The notes beneath the pieces are model-generated. The model did not search any database, was not told the DNA's origin, and saw only the letters and a list, made by a program, of their open reading frames with translations. 64,000 nt of DNA from Alloactinosynnema sp. L-07 (GTDB lineage Bacteria > Actinomycetota > Actinomycetes > Mycobacteriales > Pseudonocardiaceae): assembly GCF_900070365.1 (NCBI RefSeq), contig NZ_LN850107.1, forward strand, positions 186,001 to 250,000. Reading direction: 5' to 3'. Below are positions 1 to 8,356 of this stretch, in pieces. The position numbers and the translations under genes were made by a program. The first letter of the stretch is position 1. Each line of letters opens with the position of its first letter.

Positions 1-615
1 CGGGACGGACACCTCGACGGTGAGTTCCGGTGCCGTGGGGAGGGTCGCCGGAGCCGGGCCCACTCCACCGACGAGGTCGGCCCAGAACGGGCGGGAGGCC
101 GGACCGGTCGACGTCGGGTCGACCGGGACGCGCTCGACGCGCGCGGCGCGGCCGAGGCGTTCGACGGCGGCGACGGTGTCGGCCAGTTCGGGGTCCGGCT
201 CGGTGCCGGGGGCGTGGTCGATGACGCCGTCGGCACCGACCACGCCGAGCGTCGGGCGGGTGCGATCGGGGGTCGTCCGGTCCAGCAGCACGACTCGTTC
301 GGCGGGCTTGCTGAACGAGGTGACGATCCGCTCGACGAGGGTCGCGGGCCACGTGGCGTCGAGGTCGATCGGCGCGGAGCCGGCGGTCCAGACGGTTGCC
401 GGAGTCGGGGTCGCGGCCGACCCGCGTGAGCGCGAGCGGCCGGTGCCGGCGGTGGACTTCGCGGGCTTGCCAGGGCTGACGCGGGTGGTGGTCGGAGCGG
501 TCGGCCAGGGGCGGCGGTCACCGCCTCGGTGCCCGCCGGGGCGGGCCGGAGCCGGGTGGGTGGAGTCGGCGCGCCGTCGGGGCGAGCGGCGGGCGGAGTT
601 GTCGGGCTGGGTCAC
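1..615 (-). CDS. N-terminal part of a probable DNA methylase (partial)
   Basis: Leftward gene running off the left edge; 205 codons are visible. The start is a GTG at 615-613 preceded by GAAGGGA (621-627 on the complement), the same ribosome-binding style as other genes here. The first ~75 residues are Arg/Pro/Thr-rich and probably disordered. After that comes a segment with WPATLVERIV and VVLLDR, which resembles the region before the SAM-binding motif of N4/N6 DNA methylases in actinobacterial mobile elements. The catalytic motifs lie outside the window, so the function is inferred. It diverges from the conjugation operon across the repeat-rich control region at 616-1154. Confidence 0.5.
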   Translation of the reverse strand, partial: MTQPDNSARRSPRRRADSTHPAPARPGGHRGGDRRPWPTAPTTTRVSPGKPAKSTAGTGRSRSRGSAATPTPATVWTAGSAPIDLDATWPATLVERIVTSFSKPAERVVLLDRTTPDRTRPTLGVVGADGVIDHAPGTEPDPELADTVAAVERLGRAARVERVPVDPTSTGPASRPFWADLVGGVGPAPATLPTAPELTVEVSVP

Positions 616-882
616 GGGTGTCCCTTCGCCAGGGGTGGGTGCGCCTGTCGGTGCGAGGCGCTGATGACACCCCTGAACTCCGAAATACGACCCCTTTGGG
701 GACACGCCCTCGTCACTTTTCTCAACGGATTTGACGGGCGCGAATAGCAGGGAAAGGTTCGCGCGCGCGTGCCCGCGCAGGGAGAGGCGGCGGGTCCGAA
801 AGGAGGGGGCCGAGCGCTTTTTCCGATCCGCCGGGGATCGCGGTTGCTTCCAACCGGTAGCAGCGCGTGACGGCTCGCTCAC

Positions 883-915
883 GGCTATGACCAAACTGGT
901 ACCGAACTAGTACCG
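883..915 (-). repeat. Left arm: three 11-bp operator-like units
   Basis: Read on the minus strand, this is three 11-bp units: CGGTACTAGTT, CGGTACCAGTT and TGGTCATAGCC. The first two, plus seven bases of the third, match the right arm exactly, so 887-915 is a perfect 29-bp inverted copy of 1057-1085. An 11-bp spacing puts each unit on the same face of the helix, as expected for cooperative binding. Confidence 0.8.
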
Positions 916-985
916 GGCACAAGTATTCGCAGCTAGGCGGGTATTACCGGACAAGTCAGCTTGATCTTGACGTCACGTGTTCAGT

Positions 986-1012
986 GATCCACTAAGACGC
1001 CCGAAGTGGATC
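986..1012. repeat. Central hairpin between the operator arms
   Basis: GATCCACT at 986-993 and AGTGGATC at 1005-1012 form a perfect 8-bp stem around an 11-nt loop. It sits in the middle of the region enclosed by the 29-bp inverted repeat. It could be a regulator dyad or a structured origin element. There is no T-tract, so an intrinsic terminator is unlikely. Confidence 0.6.
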
Positions 1013-1045
1013 TTGTAACACTTGCGGCGCGGATGTGAAGATCGC

Positions 1046-1100
1046 CGGTACCTCTGCGGTACTAGTTCGGTACCAGTTTGGTCATCGGTTGGTACTACCC
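1046..1100 (+). repeat. Right arm: five 11-bp operator-like units
   Basis: Five consecutive 11-bp units: CGGTACCTCTG, CGGTACTAGTT, CGGTACCAGTT, TGGTCATCGGT and TGGTACTACCC. Units two and three and part of unit four mirror the left arm at 883-915. The array ends 54 bp before the ATG of the sigma-like regulator, a natural place for an operator controlling the transfer operon. Confidence 0.75.
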
Positions 1101-1154
1101 GCCGTGGCGTCCTGGGCAAGTCATTGATTCCGACTTGCTTTCGGGAGCCATTCC

Positions 1155-2213
1155 ATGAGTTCACGTGAGGCTATTCCGCGCTCCGGTTTCGAGCGCGACT
1201 CCATGCCGTTGGACGCGGCGCGGTCGGCGTTCGAGTGGCTGGTCGCCGGGCCGCATCCGGTGTCGGTGGACGGCCGGTTGTTCCCCGGTCTTCCGGCGCG
1301 GCGGGTGCCGTTGAACGAGCTACGTGACCGGTTGCTGCGCCGCCGTTGCCCGCAGACGCTGCGGGACGCGGCGTGGGCGCACCTGGTCCTGCTTGCCCGC
1401 ACCGAGGGCGGTGCCTGGACCGTGGGCGCGGTCGGGGTCGCGTTGCCCGCGCTGACCTCCATCGCCGCGACCTTGTCGGCGCGCTTCGCTGGTGACCCGA
1501 GCGACATCCACGCCGCGGTGCTCGCCGGTTTCGTCGCCGAGCTCGGCGAGATCGACCTGCGCCGTCCGCGGGTCATGTTGCGTCTGCGGTGGGCCGCCTA
1601 CCGCGCCGGCCACGCGTGCGTGCGCGAGGCGCTGGACGCGCCGGTGCCCTCGGGACACGGGTTCCGCTCGACGACGCCGCCGCCCCCGTGGGGCCACCCC
1701 GACTTCGTCCTCGCCCGCGCCGTCGCCGAGGGCGCCATCACCTCCGCCGAGGCCGAGCTCATCGGCTCCACCCGGCTGGAAGGTGTGCCGCTGGCCGACG
1801 CCGCGGCCGAACGCAACCTCTCTTACCAAGCGGCAAAGAAGGCCCGCCAGCGCGCCGAGCACCGCCTGGTCGCCTACCTGCTCGACGACACCACCGACGC
1901 CCCGCACGCCGGTCCACACGAGGGTGACGTGGCGGCACAGGTGGCCGACGCGGTGACCATCACCGCCGCCGCCCAGCATTCGACCAGCGCCGCCTCACTG
2001 TCACGCACTGTCACTGATCTGAGGCCGCGTACGGCGAAGAAAGTCGGCGACCGCGTGTCCCCGCAGGGCCAATTTTCCGGAGTTCAGGGGTGCGGGAGGA
2101 AACCAGCCACCCCCGCGCACACCACCTCTTCGCCCACGCCGCCGCGCGAGTCCACACAGCACTCGGCGCAGCGGCCGTCGGGCACGACTCCGGGAGTGTC
2201 GCGATGCGCTTGA
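1155..2213 (+). CDS. Sigma-region-4-like regulator at head of transfer operon
   Basis: 352 aa. Residues about 193-236 (ITSAEAELIGSTRLEG through the YQAAKKARQRAEHRL helix) look like the helix-turn-helix of sigma-70 region 4. I see no clear region 2, so this is probably a DNA-binding regulator and not a complete sigma factor. The N-terminal half is helical with no recognised domain; the C-terminal ~100 residues are low-complexity Thr/Ser/Pro. The ATG at 1155 follows a GGGAG sequence. Being first in the conjugation operon and next to the repeated operators, it is a candidate controller of transfer. Confidence 0.6.
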   Translation: MSSREAIPRSGFERDSMPLDAARSAFEWLVAGPHPVSVDGRLFPGLPARRVPLNELRDRLLRRRCPQTLRDAAWAHLVLLARTEGGAWTVGAVGVALPALTSIAATLSARFAGDPSDIHAAVLAGFVAELGEIDLRRPRVMLRLRWAAYRAGHACVREALDAPVPSGHGFRSTTPPPPWGHPDFVLARAVAEGAITSAEAELIGSTRLEGVPLADAAAERNLSYQAAKKARQRAEHRLVAYLLDDTTDAPHAGPHEGDVAAQVADAVTITAAAQHSTSAASLSRTVTDLRPRTAKKVGDRVSPQGQFSGVQGCGRKPATPAHTTSSPTPPRESTQHSAQRPSGTTPGVSRCA

Positions 2214-2728
2214 CTCGTACGCCAGTTCGTCCTCACCACCACTGCCGGCCCGGTGACAACCGGGCTCACCGCGGACCTGTTTTCGGTCGTCGTGAGGCGA
2301 CCTCGCGAGCCCACACGCCGGTGTGCGCGGCACCCCAGGGGCCGGTCAGCGACAACACCACACCTCCGACCTCTGAGAAGCGGGGCGATCGGCGCCGGAG
2401 CATTCGACGCGTCCTGCTGGTCACCGAGTTGGCCGCGTTGGCACTGCTGGCCTCCGGCGCGACGGCGCACGCCGACACGGTCGTGTTCGCGATCGCGGGC
2501 AGCGTCGACGAGGTCCTGACCAACATCCGCAACTGGCTGATGGGCATCCTCGCCGGGCTGGCGACGGTGTTCCTCACCATCGGCGGTGTCCGCCGCGTGT
2601 TCGGCGGCGGTGACCCCGGCGAGCAGGAGAAGTCCAAAGAGGCGTTCAAGGCGGCCGGGATCGGCTACGCCTTGGCCGCACTCGCACCGCTGGTCGTGAC
2701 GGTGCTCAAGGGCATCGTGGGGGCCTGA
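2204..2728 (+). CDS. TrbC/VirB2-like conjugative pilin
   Basis: 174 aa using the ATG at 2204, which has GGGAG 7 nt upstream (2192-2196) and overlaps the previous gene by 10 bp. A longer frame from 2090 would overlap far more and has no better ribosome site. The N-terminal ~75 residues are an Arg/Pro-rich leader. A signal-like hydrophobic stretch then ends in ATAHAD, followed by a mature part with two membrane segments around VRRVFGGGDPGEQEKSKEAF. This two-helix layout is that of TrbC/VirB2 pilins. The VirB6-like gene begins 3 nt after its stop, as expected for a shared type IV secretion operon. Confidence 0.65.
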   Translation: MRLTRTPVRPHHHCRPGDNRAHRGPVFGRREATSRAHTPVCAAPQGPVSDNTTPPTSEKRGDRRRSIRRVLLVTELAALALLASGATAHADTVVFAIAGSVDEVLTNIRNWLMGILAGLATVFLTIGGVRRVFGGGDPGEQEKSKEAFKAAGIGYALAALAPLVVTVLKGIVGA

Positions 2729-2731
2729 CCG

Positions 2732-5116
2732 ATGCGCCCGCCGAACAGGCCGGTCAGGTCTGCCCCACGCCGCACATCGGTCGGCCCCACCGTCGGCTCA
2801 CTGCACGACACGACGCCCACCGCGCGAAGCGGATCGGTGTCGGCGGACCGCCGGAAGATGCTCGCGCCTCCGGTCGCGGGCACCCGGCGGACCCGCTGGA
2901 TCGGGCGACTCCTTCGCGTCACGCGGAGCCGGGCGCTGGTGGCGTTGGCGGTGAGCCTGGTCGTCCTGTTGGGCGGCACCCTCGCCTCGGCGGCGTTCGG
3001 TCCGGAGTCGGGTACAGCGGTGGCCCCGGCGGCTGCGGCGCAGCCCGCGCCGCCGACCAACCAGCCGCCGATCCCGATCCCGACGGTCGACCCGGACCCC
3101 TGCGGTCCGGGCTCACCGCCGCTCCCGATCTGCACCCTGCCGACGCCGACCACGACGCCTCCGATGACGGGGCTGCCGCTGCCGACCGAGGTCCCGACGC
3201 TGCCGCCGTGCGACCCGGCCATTCCTCTGCAGCAGTGTGCTCCCACCGGCACCACGACCCCGTCGACACCGTGCACCGGTGAGGGCTGCATCCCCCAGCC
3301 CGGCACCACCACCGCACCACCGACCAACCCCGGCACCGGGCAGCCCGGACAGGGTGAGGAGACCGAGGACGACTGCGGGATCACCGACATCGGTGCCTGC
3401 ATCACCGAGGCCATCAACTCGTTCTTCCGGGGCATCGTCACCGAGGCACTCAACCCGCTGCTGGACCTGCTGTCCAAGACGCTGCTGACCACGCCGATGC
3501 CGGACTCGCTGCCGCGCGTCGGCGAGCTGTGGGACAACTCCTGGCAGATCCTGCTCATCTCCTACGGGCTGCTCGTGCTCCTCGCCGGAGTCATCGCGAT
3601 GGGCTACCAGACCGTCCAGACCCGACACTCCATCAAGGAACTCGCGCCGCGCCTGGTGGTCGGGTTCCTGGCCGGCGCCCTGTCGCTGTGGGTGGCGACC
3701 AAGGGCATCCAGATCGCCAACGCGCTCGTCGCGGCGATCATGGGCGGCGGGGTCGACGCGAACTCCGCGGGCGAGACGCTGCGCAACCTCGTACTGAGCA
3801 GCCTCAACGGCGGCATCTGGATCATCTTCATCGGCATCTTCCTCGCCGGAATGCTCGTCGCGCTCCTGGTCACCTACGTGGTGCGCGTCGCGATGACCAT
3901 CATCCTCATCGCCGGGGCGCCGCTCGCGCTGATGTTCCACGCCCTGCCGCAGACCGAGGGCATCGCCTACTGGTGGTGGAAAGCCTACGGCGGCTGCCTG
4001 GCGATCCAGCTCGGCCAGAGCCTGACGTTGATCACCGCGATGAAGGTATTCCTCGCTCCCGGCGGGTTCACCCTCTTCGGCCCGACCATGTCCGGGTTGG
4101 TCAACCTCCTGGTCGCGCTCGCGCTGATGTACATCCTGTTCAAGATCCCGTTCTGGGTGCTGTCGTCGGTGCGCGGCGGTGGCGGCAGGAGCGGCCTGAT
4201 CGGGTCGCTGGTCAAGGGCTTCCTCGCCTACAAGACCTTCGGTCTGCTCGGCGGTGGCGGAGGAGGAGGCAAGAGCCCGAAGCCTCGCCCATCGGGCGGC
4301 GGCCGTGGCGGCAACGGCGGCGGAGGTTCCAGCGGCGGCAACAGTTCGTCCAACCCCTACGCCAACGCGCGCACCACCGGAGGCGGGCAGTACGTCCTGC
4401 CGCTGCCCGGTGTGCGCCGGACCCGCCCGACGGGCAAGCCCACGCCGAAGCCGAAGTCCGGTCCGACTCCGAAACCCTCTGGTTTGCAGGGCCGCCAGCT
4501 GGCGCTGCCGTTGGGTGAGGACTGGCCGGAGAACAAGCCGGTGCTCGGACGCGACGGGCAGTACCGGCTGCCCCTGGACGTGCAGCGCACGACGCCACCA
4601 CCGACCTCGCCCGCCGGGGCGGACACCGGCGGTCGTCGCACCCGCACGGCCGGGGGCAAGCAGCTGGAGTTGCCGTTGGACCCCTACCGGGGCAACCGCC
4701 CGAACCGGTCCGGGCAGTACCCGCTACCCCTGGACGGGGTGCGGCGCGTGCCGCGCCCGGCGAGTCCGCCGCCTCCACCGAGCCCACGACCGAGCGGACG
4801 TCGGGTGGTCCAGCCGGAGCTGCCCTTCGACCCGTACAAGGGCAACCGAGCGACCCGCGGCGGTCAGTACCCGCTGCCGCTGGACGGACTGCGTCGGGCT
4901 CCCGCCCCCAAGCCCGCACCCGCTCCACCGCCAGCGGCATCGGCCACACCGCCTCGGCCCGCGCCGCGCGCGGGACAGCAGTTGCGGTTGCCGCTGGACC
5001 TGCCCAAACCGGCCAAGCCACCGACGACGCCGGTCTTCAGCTCACCACCGTCACCACCGTCACCACCGCCGCCACCGGCGCGGCCGAGTCCCAAGCCAGG
5101 AGGTAAGACCTCATGA
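2732..5116 (+). CDS. VirB6/TrbL-like channel protein with repeated QxxLPL tail
   Basis: 794 aa. One membrane segment at about 68-90 is followed by a Pro/Thr linker (about 95-215). A polytopic core (about 265-500) contains at least five hydrophobic helices, including WQILLISYGLLVLLAGVIAM and GIWIIFIGIFLAGMLVALLV, typical of VirB6/TrbL inner-membrane channel proteins. The last ~290 residues are Gly/Pro/Arg-rich. They carry eight short motifs of the form Q-x-x-L-P-L/F, at about residues 553, 588, 609, 644, 661, 693, 711 and 749 (for example QLALPL, QYRLPL, QLELPL, QYPLPL). The tail is probably cytoplasmic, but topology was not computed. The gene overlaps the next by ATGA. Confidence 0.75.
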   Translation: MRPPNRPVRSAPRRTSVGPTVGSLHDTTPTARSGSVSADRRKMLAPPVAGTRRTRWIGRLLRVTRSRALVALAVSLVVLLGGTLASAAFGPESGTAVAPAAAAQPAPPTNQPPIPIPTVDPDPCGPGSPPLPICTLPTPTTTPPMTGLPLPTEVPTLPPCDPAIPLQQCAPTGTTTPSTPCTGEGCIPQPGTTTAPPTNPGTGQPGQGEETEDDCGITDIGACITEAINSFFRGIVTEALNPLLDLLSKTLLTTPMPDSLPRVGELWDNSWQILLISYGLLVLLAGVIAMGYQTVQTRHSIKELAPRLVVGFLAGALSLWVATKGIQIANALVAAIMGGGVDANSAGETLRNLVLSSLNGGIWIIFIGIFLAGMLVALLVTYVVRVAMTIILIAGAPLALMFHALPQTEGIAYWWWKAYGGCLAIQLGQSLTLITAMKVFLAPGGFTLFGPTMSGLVNLLVALALMYILFKIPFWVLSSVRGGGGRSGLIGSLVKGFLAYKTFGLLGGGGGGGKSPKPRPSGGGRGGNGGGGSSGGNSSSNPYANARTTGGGQYVLPLPGVRRTRPTGKPTPKPKSGPTPKPSGLQGRQLALPLGEDWPENKPVLGRDGQYRLPLDVQRTTPPPTSPAGADTGGRRTRTAGGKQLELPLDPYRGNRPNRSGQYPLPLDGVRRVPRPASPPPPPSPRPSGRRVVQPELPFDPYKGNRATRGGQYPLPLDGLRRAPAPKPAPAPPPAASATPPRPAPRAGQQLRLPLDLPKPAKPPTTPVFSSPPSPPSPPPPPARPSPKPGGKTS

Positions 5117-6381
5117 CCGCACCTGTTCGTATCCCGGCCGATGTCGACATGCACGACCGTGTCCTCGGCCCGTTGACCGCACGTCAACTGGTCATCCTCG
5201 CCGCCGCCGGGGCGGTGCTCTACCTGATCTGGGCGGCCACCCGTGCCTTCGTCCCGATCCCGGTGTTCCTGGCCTTCGCCGTCCCGGTCGGCGCGGCCTC
5301 GGCGATGCTCGCGCTGGGCAAGCGCGACGGGATGCCGATGGACAAGCTGCTCGTCGCCGCGATTCGGCAACGGGTCGCACCCCGGCACCGCGTGGCCGCA
5401 CCCGAGGGCGTGCGCCCGGCACCTGCCTGGCTCACCCCGGACACCGACCGGACCACGAACCAGGCCGCGGGTCGCCGCAAGGGCGGCAAGGGCCGGAACG
5501 TGCAGCCCGAGCAGGTGTCGCCCTCGGCGTTGCGGCTGCCGGCCGAGGCCGTCACCGAGACCGGGGTGGTCGACCTGGGTGCCGACGGGTTGGCGGTGGT
5601 CGCGGTCGCCTCGACGGTGAACTTCGCGCTGCGGACCCCGAACGAGCAGGAAGCGTTGGTCGCCTCGTTCGGCCGTTACCTGCACTCGCTGACCGCTCCG
5701 GTGCAGGTGCTCGTGCGCACCGAACGGCTCGACCTCTCCGCCCAGATCGCCGAGCTACGGGAGCGGGCGGGTGGGCTGCCACACCCGGCGCTGGAGGCCG
5801 CCGCGATCGAGCACGCCGAGTACCTGGTCCAGCTCGGGCAGCAGTCCGACCTGCTGCGCCGCCAGGTGCTGCTCGTGCTGCGCGAGCCGCTCGGCACAGC
5901 GGCGCCGACCGACGGGTTGGGCGGGCCCGGCCCGCTGGCGGTGCTCGGGGCGATGGCAGGCAAGCGCCGCACGCAGGCGGGCGGACAGATCGACGCCGGA
6001 ACCCGCCGAGCGGCGGAGTCGCGCCTGGTGCGCCGTCTCGGCGAGGCGATCGAGCTGCTGTCGCCGGCCGGGATCGTGGTGACTCCGCTGAACGCCGGAC
6101 AGGCGACGGCGGTGCTGGCCTCGGCGTGCAACCCCGACAGCCTGCTGCCGCCCTCGGCGGGACTGGCCGGCGCGGACGAGGTCATCACCACCACCGCTGG
6201 CGCGGACCTTGCCGACATCGACGACGGCTCCTTCTTCGCACGCAGCACGACGGCGCCCGGCCGCGCGCCGTCGGGACAACCGGAGGACAGCGACGAGTAC
6301 GGGGACGACTGGGACTACGGGGACGACGACTACCCGGACGACTACCGGGATGACTACGAGGATGAGAGGGGGCGGTCCTGA
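5113..6381 (+). CDS. PrgI-like (VirB3-type) transfer protein
   Basis: 422 aa, starting at the ATG inside the ATGA overlap with the channel gene. Near the N-terminus, after the conserved-looking DVDMHDRVLGPLTARQL, are two adjacent membrane helices at about 25-45 and 47-68. This is the arrangement of PrgI/VirB3 proteins, which always sit just upstream of the VirB4 ATPase, as here. The soluble remainder (about 130-350) resembles the short N-terminal extension seen on some VirB4 proteins. The C-terminus is strikingly acidic, Asp/Tyr-rich over the last ~35 residues. It overlaps the VirB4 gene by one base (TGATG). Confidence 0.75.
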   Translation: MTAPVRIPADVDMHDRVLGPLTARQLVILAAAGAVLYLIWAATRAFVPIPVFLAFAVPVGAASAMLALGKRDGMPMDKLLVAAIRQRVAPRHRVAAPEGVRPAPAWLTPDTDRTTNQAAGRRKGGKGRNVQPEQVSPSALRLPAEAVTETGVVDLGADGLAVVAVASTVNFALRTPNEQEALVASFGRYLHSLTAPVQVLVRTERLDLSAQIAELRERAGGLPHPALEAAAIEHAEYLVQLGQQSDLLRRQVLLVLREPLGTAAPTDGLGGPGPLAVLGAMAGKRRTQAGGQIDAGTRRAAESRLVRRLGEAIELLSPAGIVVTPLNAGQATAVLASACNPDSLLPPSAGLAGADEVITTTAGADLADIDDGSFFARSTTAPGRAPSGQPEDSDEYGDDWDYGDDDYPDDYRDDYEDERGRS

Positions 6382-8309
6382 TGGGCGCCCGAACACGCAA
6401 GACCCGTGGCAACCACAGCCCGGCTGCCCAGGCGACAGCCTCGTCGGCAGCCGCCGCGTTCACCCCTGACGCCCTGTCGGTGGCCGCACGGCACCTGGAG
6501 GTCGGCGGCGAGTGGGTCTCCAGCTTCGCCGTGGTCGGCTTCCCGCGTGAGGTGCACCCCGGCTGGCTGTCGCCGCTGCTGACCTACCCCGGTCGCCTGG
6601 ATGTCTCGGTGCACATCGAACCGATCGACCCGGCCACCGCCGCGTCGCGGCTGAAGAACCAGCTCGCGAAGTTGGAGGCCGGACGACGGCACACCGCCGA
6701 ACACGGCCGCCTGTTCGACCCCCAGGTCGAGGCGGCCACCGAGGACGCCTACGACTTGTCCTCCCGCGTTGCCCGCGGAGAGGGGAAGCTGTTCCGGGTC
6801 GGGCTGTACCTGACCATCCACGCCGCCACCGACAAGGCCCTCGCGGACGAGGTGGCCGCGCTGCGGTCGCTGTGCGCGAGCCTGCTGCTCGACGCCAAGC
6901 ACACCACCTACCGATCCCTGCAGGGCTGGGTGTCCACGCTGCCGATGGGCCTGGACCTCATCGGGATGCGCCGCACGTTCGACACCTCGGCGTTGGCAGC
7001 GGCGTTCCCGTTCACCAGCCCCGACCTGCCCGCCCCCGACCCCACCTCGGTCGCGGCGCCGTCCGGGGTGCTCTACGGCTATAACGTCGGCTCCCAGGGG
7101 CTGGTGCACTGGGACCGGTTCGGCGACGGGATGCACAACCACAACTCGGTGATCCTCGGCCGCTCCGGCGCGGGCAAGTCCTACTTGGTGAAGCTGGAGC
7201 TGCTGCGCAGCTTGTACCGGGGGATCGAGATCGCCGTCGTCGACCCCGAGGACGAGTACGCGCGCCTGGCCGCCGCGGTCGGCGGCACCTACGTCCACCT
7301 CGGCGCACGAGGCGTCCGCCTCAACCCGTTCGATCTGCCGATCCACACCCGCGCCGACGGCCGCCGCACCGCCCCGAAAGACGCCCTCGTGCGCCGGTCG
7401 CTGTTCCTGCACACCGTCATCGCCGTCCTCGTCGGCGGCGAACTTGAGGCGGCGGAGCGGGCCGCGTTGGACCGGGCGATCGCCGCGACCTACCAGAGCG
7501 TCGGGATCACCGCCGACGCCCGTACCTGGACCCGACCGTCCCCGACGCTGCGGGTCCTGCGGGACCAGCTCGCGGTCGCCGGGCAGGCTGGCGACCGGGC
7601 CGCGGGTGAGCTTGCCGCTCGGTTGCATCCGTTCGTCGAGGGCGCGTTCAAGCAGCTGTTCGACGGGCCCAGCAGTGTCAACCCCGAAGGGCACCTGGTG
7701 GTGTTCAGCCTGCGCGACCTGCCCGACGAGCTGAAGGGCATCGGCACCCTGCTGACACTGGACGCGGTGTGGCGGCGGGTGTCCAATCCGGCCATCCGCC
7801 GCCCGCGCCTGGTCGTGGTGGACGAGGCGTGGCTGCTGATGAAGGAGAAGTCAGGCGCGGAGTTCTTGTTCCGCATGGCCAAGGCATCCCGTAAGCACTG
7901 GGCCGGATTGACCGTGGCCACCCAGGACACCGCCGACGTGCTCGGCAGTGACCTGGGCAAGGCGGTCGTGGCGAACGCGGCGACCCAGATCCTGCTGCGG
8001 CAGGCGTCGCAGGCCATTGACGAGATCACCACCACTTTCGACCTCTCCGCCGGGGAGCGCGCGTTCCTGCTCTCCGCTGATCGTGGACAGGGCCTGCTGT
8101 CGGCCGGCACGCAGCGGGTGGCGTTTCAGAGCATCGCCTCGCCCACCGAGCACTACCTGGTGACCAGCAACCCGGCCGAACTCGCCGCCTACGCCGACAC
8201 CGCAGAACCGGTCGACGAGGCCGAGGCCGCGTTCGTCGACCTGGACTTCGACGGAGACGAGTTCGGCTCTGATTCCGACGACGACCAGGTTCACCTCGAC
8301 GCCGCCTGA
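6381..8309 (+). CDS. VirB4-family conjugation ATPase
   Basis: 642 aa. Walker A GRSGAGKSYLVK lies at about residue 260 and Walker B RLVVVDEAWLLM at about 475, followed by KASRKHWAGLTVATQD. These are signatures of VirB4/TraC ATPases that energise type IV secretion assembly and substrate transfer. The N-terminal ~230 residues are the usual VirB4 entry domain. The C-terminal tail is acidic. Length fits the actinobacterial family. Its place between the PrgI-like protein and the VirD4 coupling protein supports the assignment. Confidence 0.9.
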   Translation: MGARTRKTRGNHSPAAQATASSAAAAFTPDALSVAARHLEVGGEWVSSFAVVGFPREVHPGWLSPLLTYPGRLDVSVHIEPIDPATAASRLKNQLAKLEAGRRHTAEHGRLFDPQVEAATEDAYDLSSRVARGEGKLFRVGLYLTIHAATDKALADEVAALRSLCASLLLDAKHTTYRSLQGWVSTLPMGLDLIGMRRTFDTSALAAAFPFTSPDLPAPDPTSVAAPSGVLYGYNVGSQGLVHWDRFGDGMHNHNSVILGRSGAGKSYLVKLELLRSLYRGIEIAVVDPEDEYARLAAAVGGTYVHLGARGVRLNPFDLPIHTRADGRRTAPKDALVRRSLFLHTVIAVLVGGELEAAERAALDRAIAATYQSVGITADARTWTRPSPTLRVLRDQLAVAGQAGDRAAGELAARLHPFVEGAFKQLFDGPSSVNPEGHLVVFSLRDLPDELKGIGTLLTLDAVWRRVSNPAIRRPRLVVVDEAWLLMKEKSGAEFLFRMAKASRKHWAGLTVATQDTADVLGSDLGKAVVANAATQILLRQASQAIDEITTTFDLSAGERAFLLSADRGQGLLSAGTQRVAFQSIASPTEHYLVTSNPAELAAYADTAEPVDEAEAAFVDLDFDGDEFGSDSDDDQVHLDAA

Positions 8310-8356
8310 GCGCGCGCACCACCTCATAGGCCCATCTCCCGTGAAGGGACTCGTTC

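Larger units (their letters stand above)
616..1154. promoter_or_regulatory. Divergent intergenic control region
   Basis: 539 bp without a supported gene, between the leftward methylase-like gene and the rightward conjugation operon. It is more AT-rich than its surroundings. It holds two arms of a perfect 29-bp inverted repeat (887-915 and 1057-1085), runs of 11-bp tandem units, a central hairpin (986-1012) and a TGACGTCA palindrome (968-975). The symmetry and the divergent genes suggest a two-way promoter with operators; an origin of replication or transfer is the alternative. Confidence 0.6.

Noticed and set aside
20..664. Rightward 214-codon frame over the left edge
   Set aside because: It is antisense to the leftward gene at 1-615, which has a proper ribosome site and better amino-acid composition.
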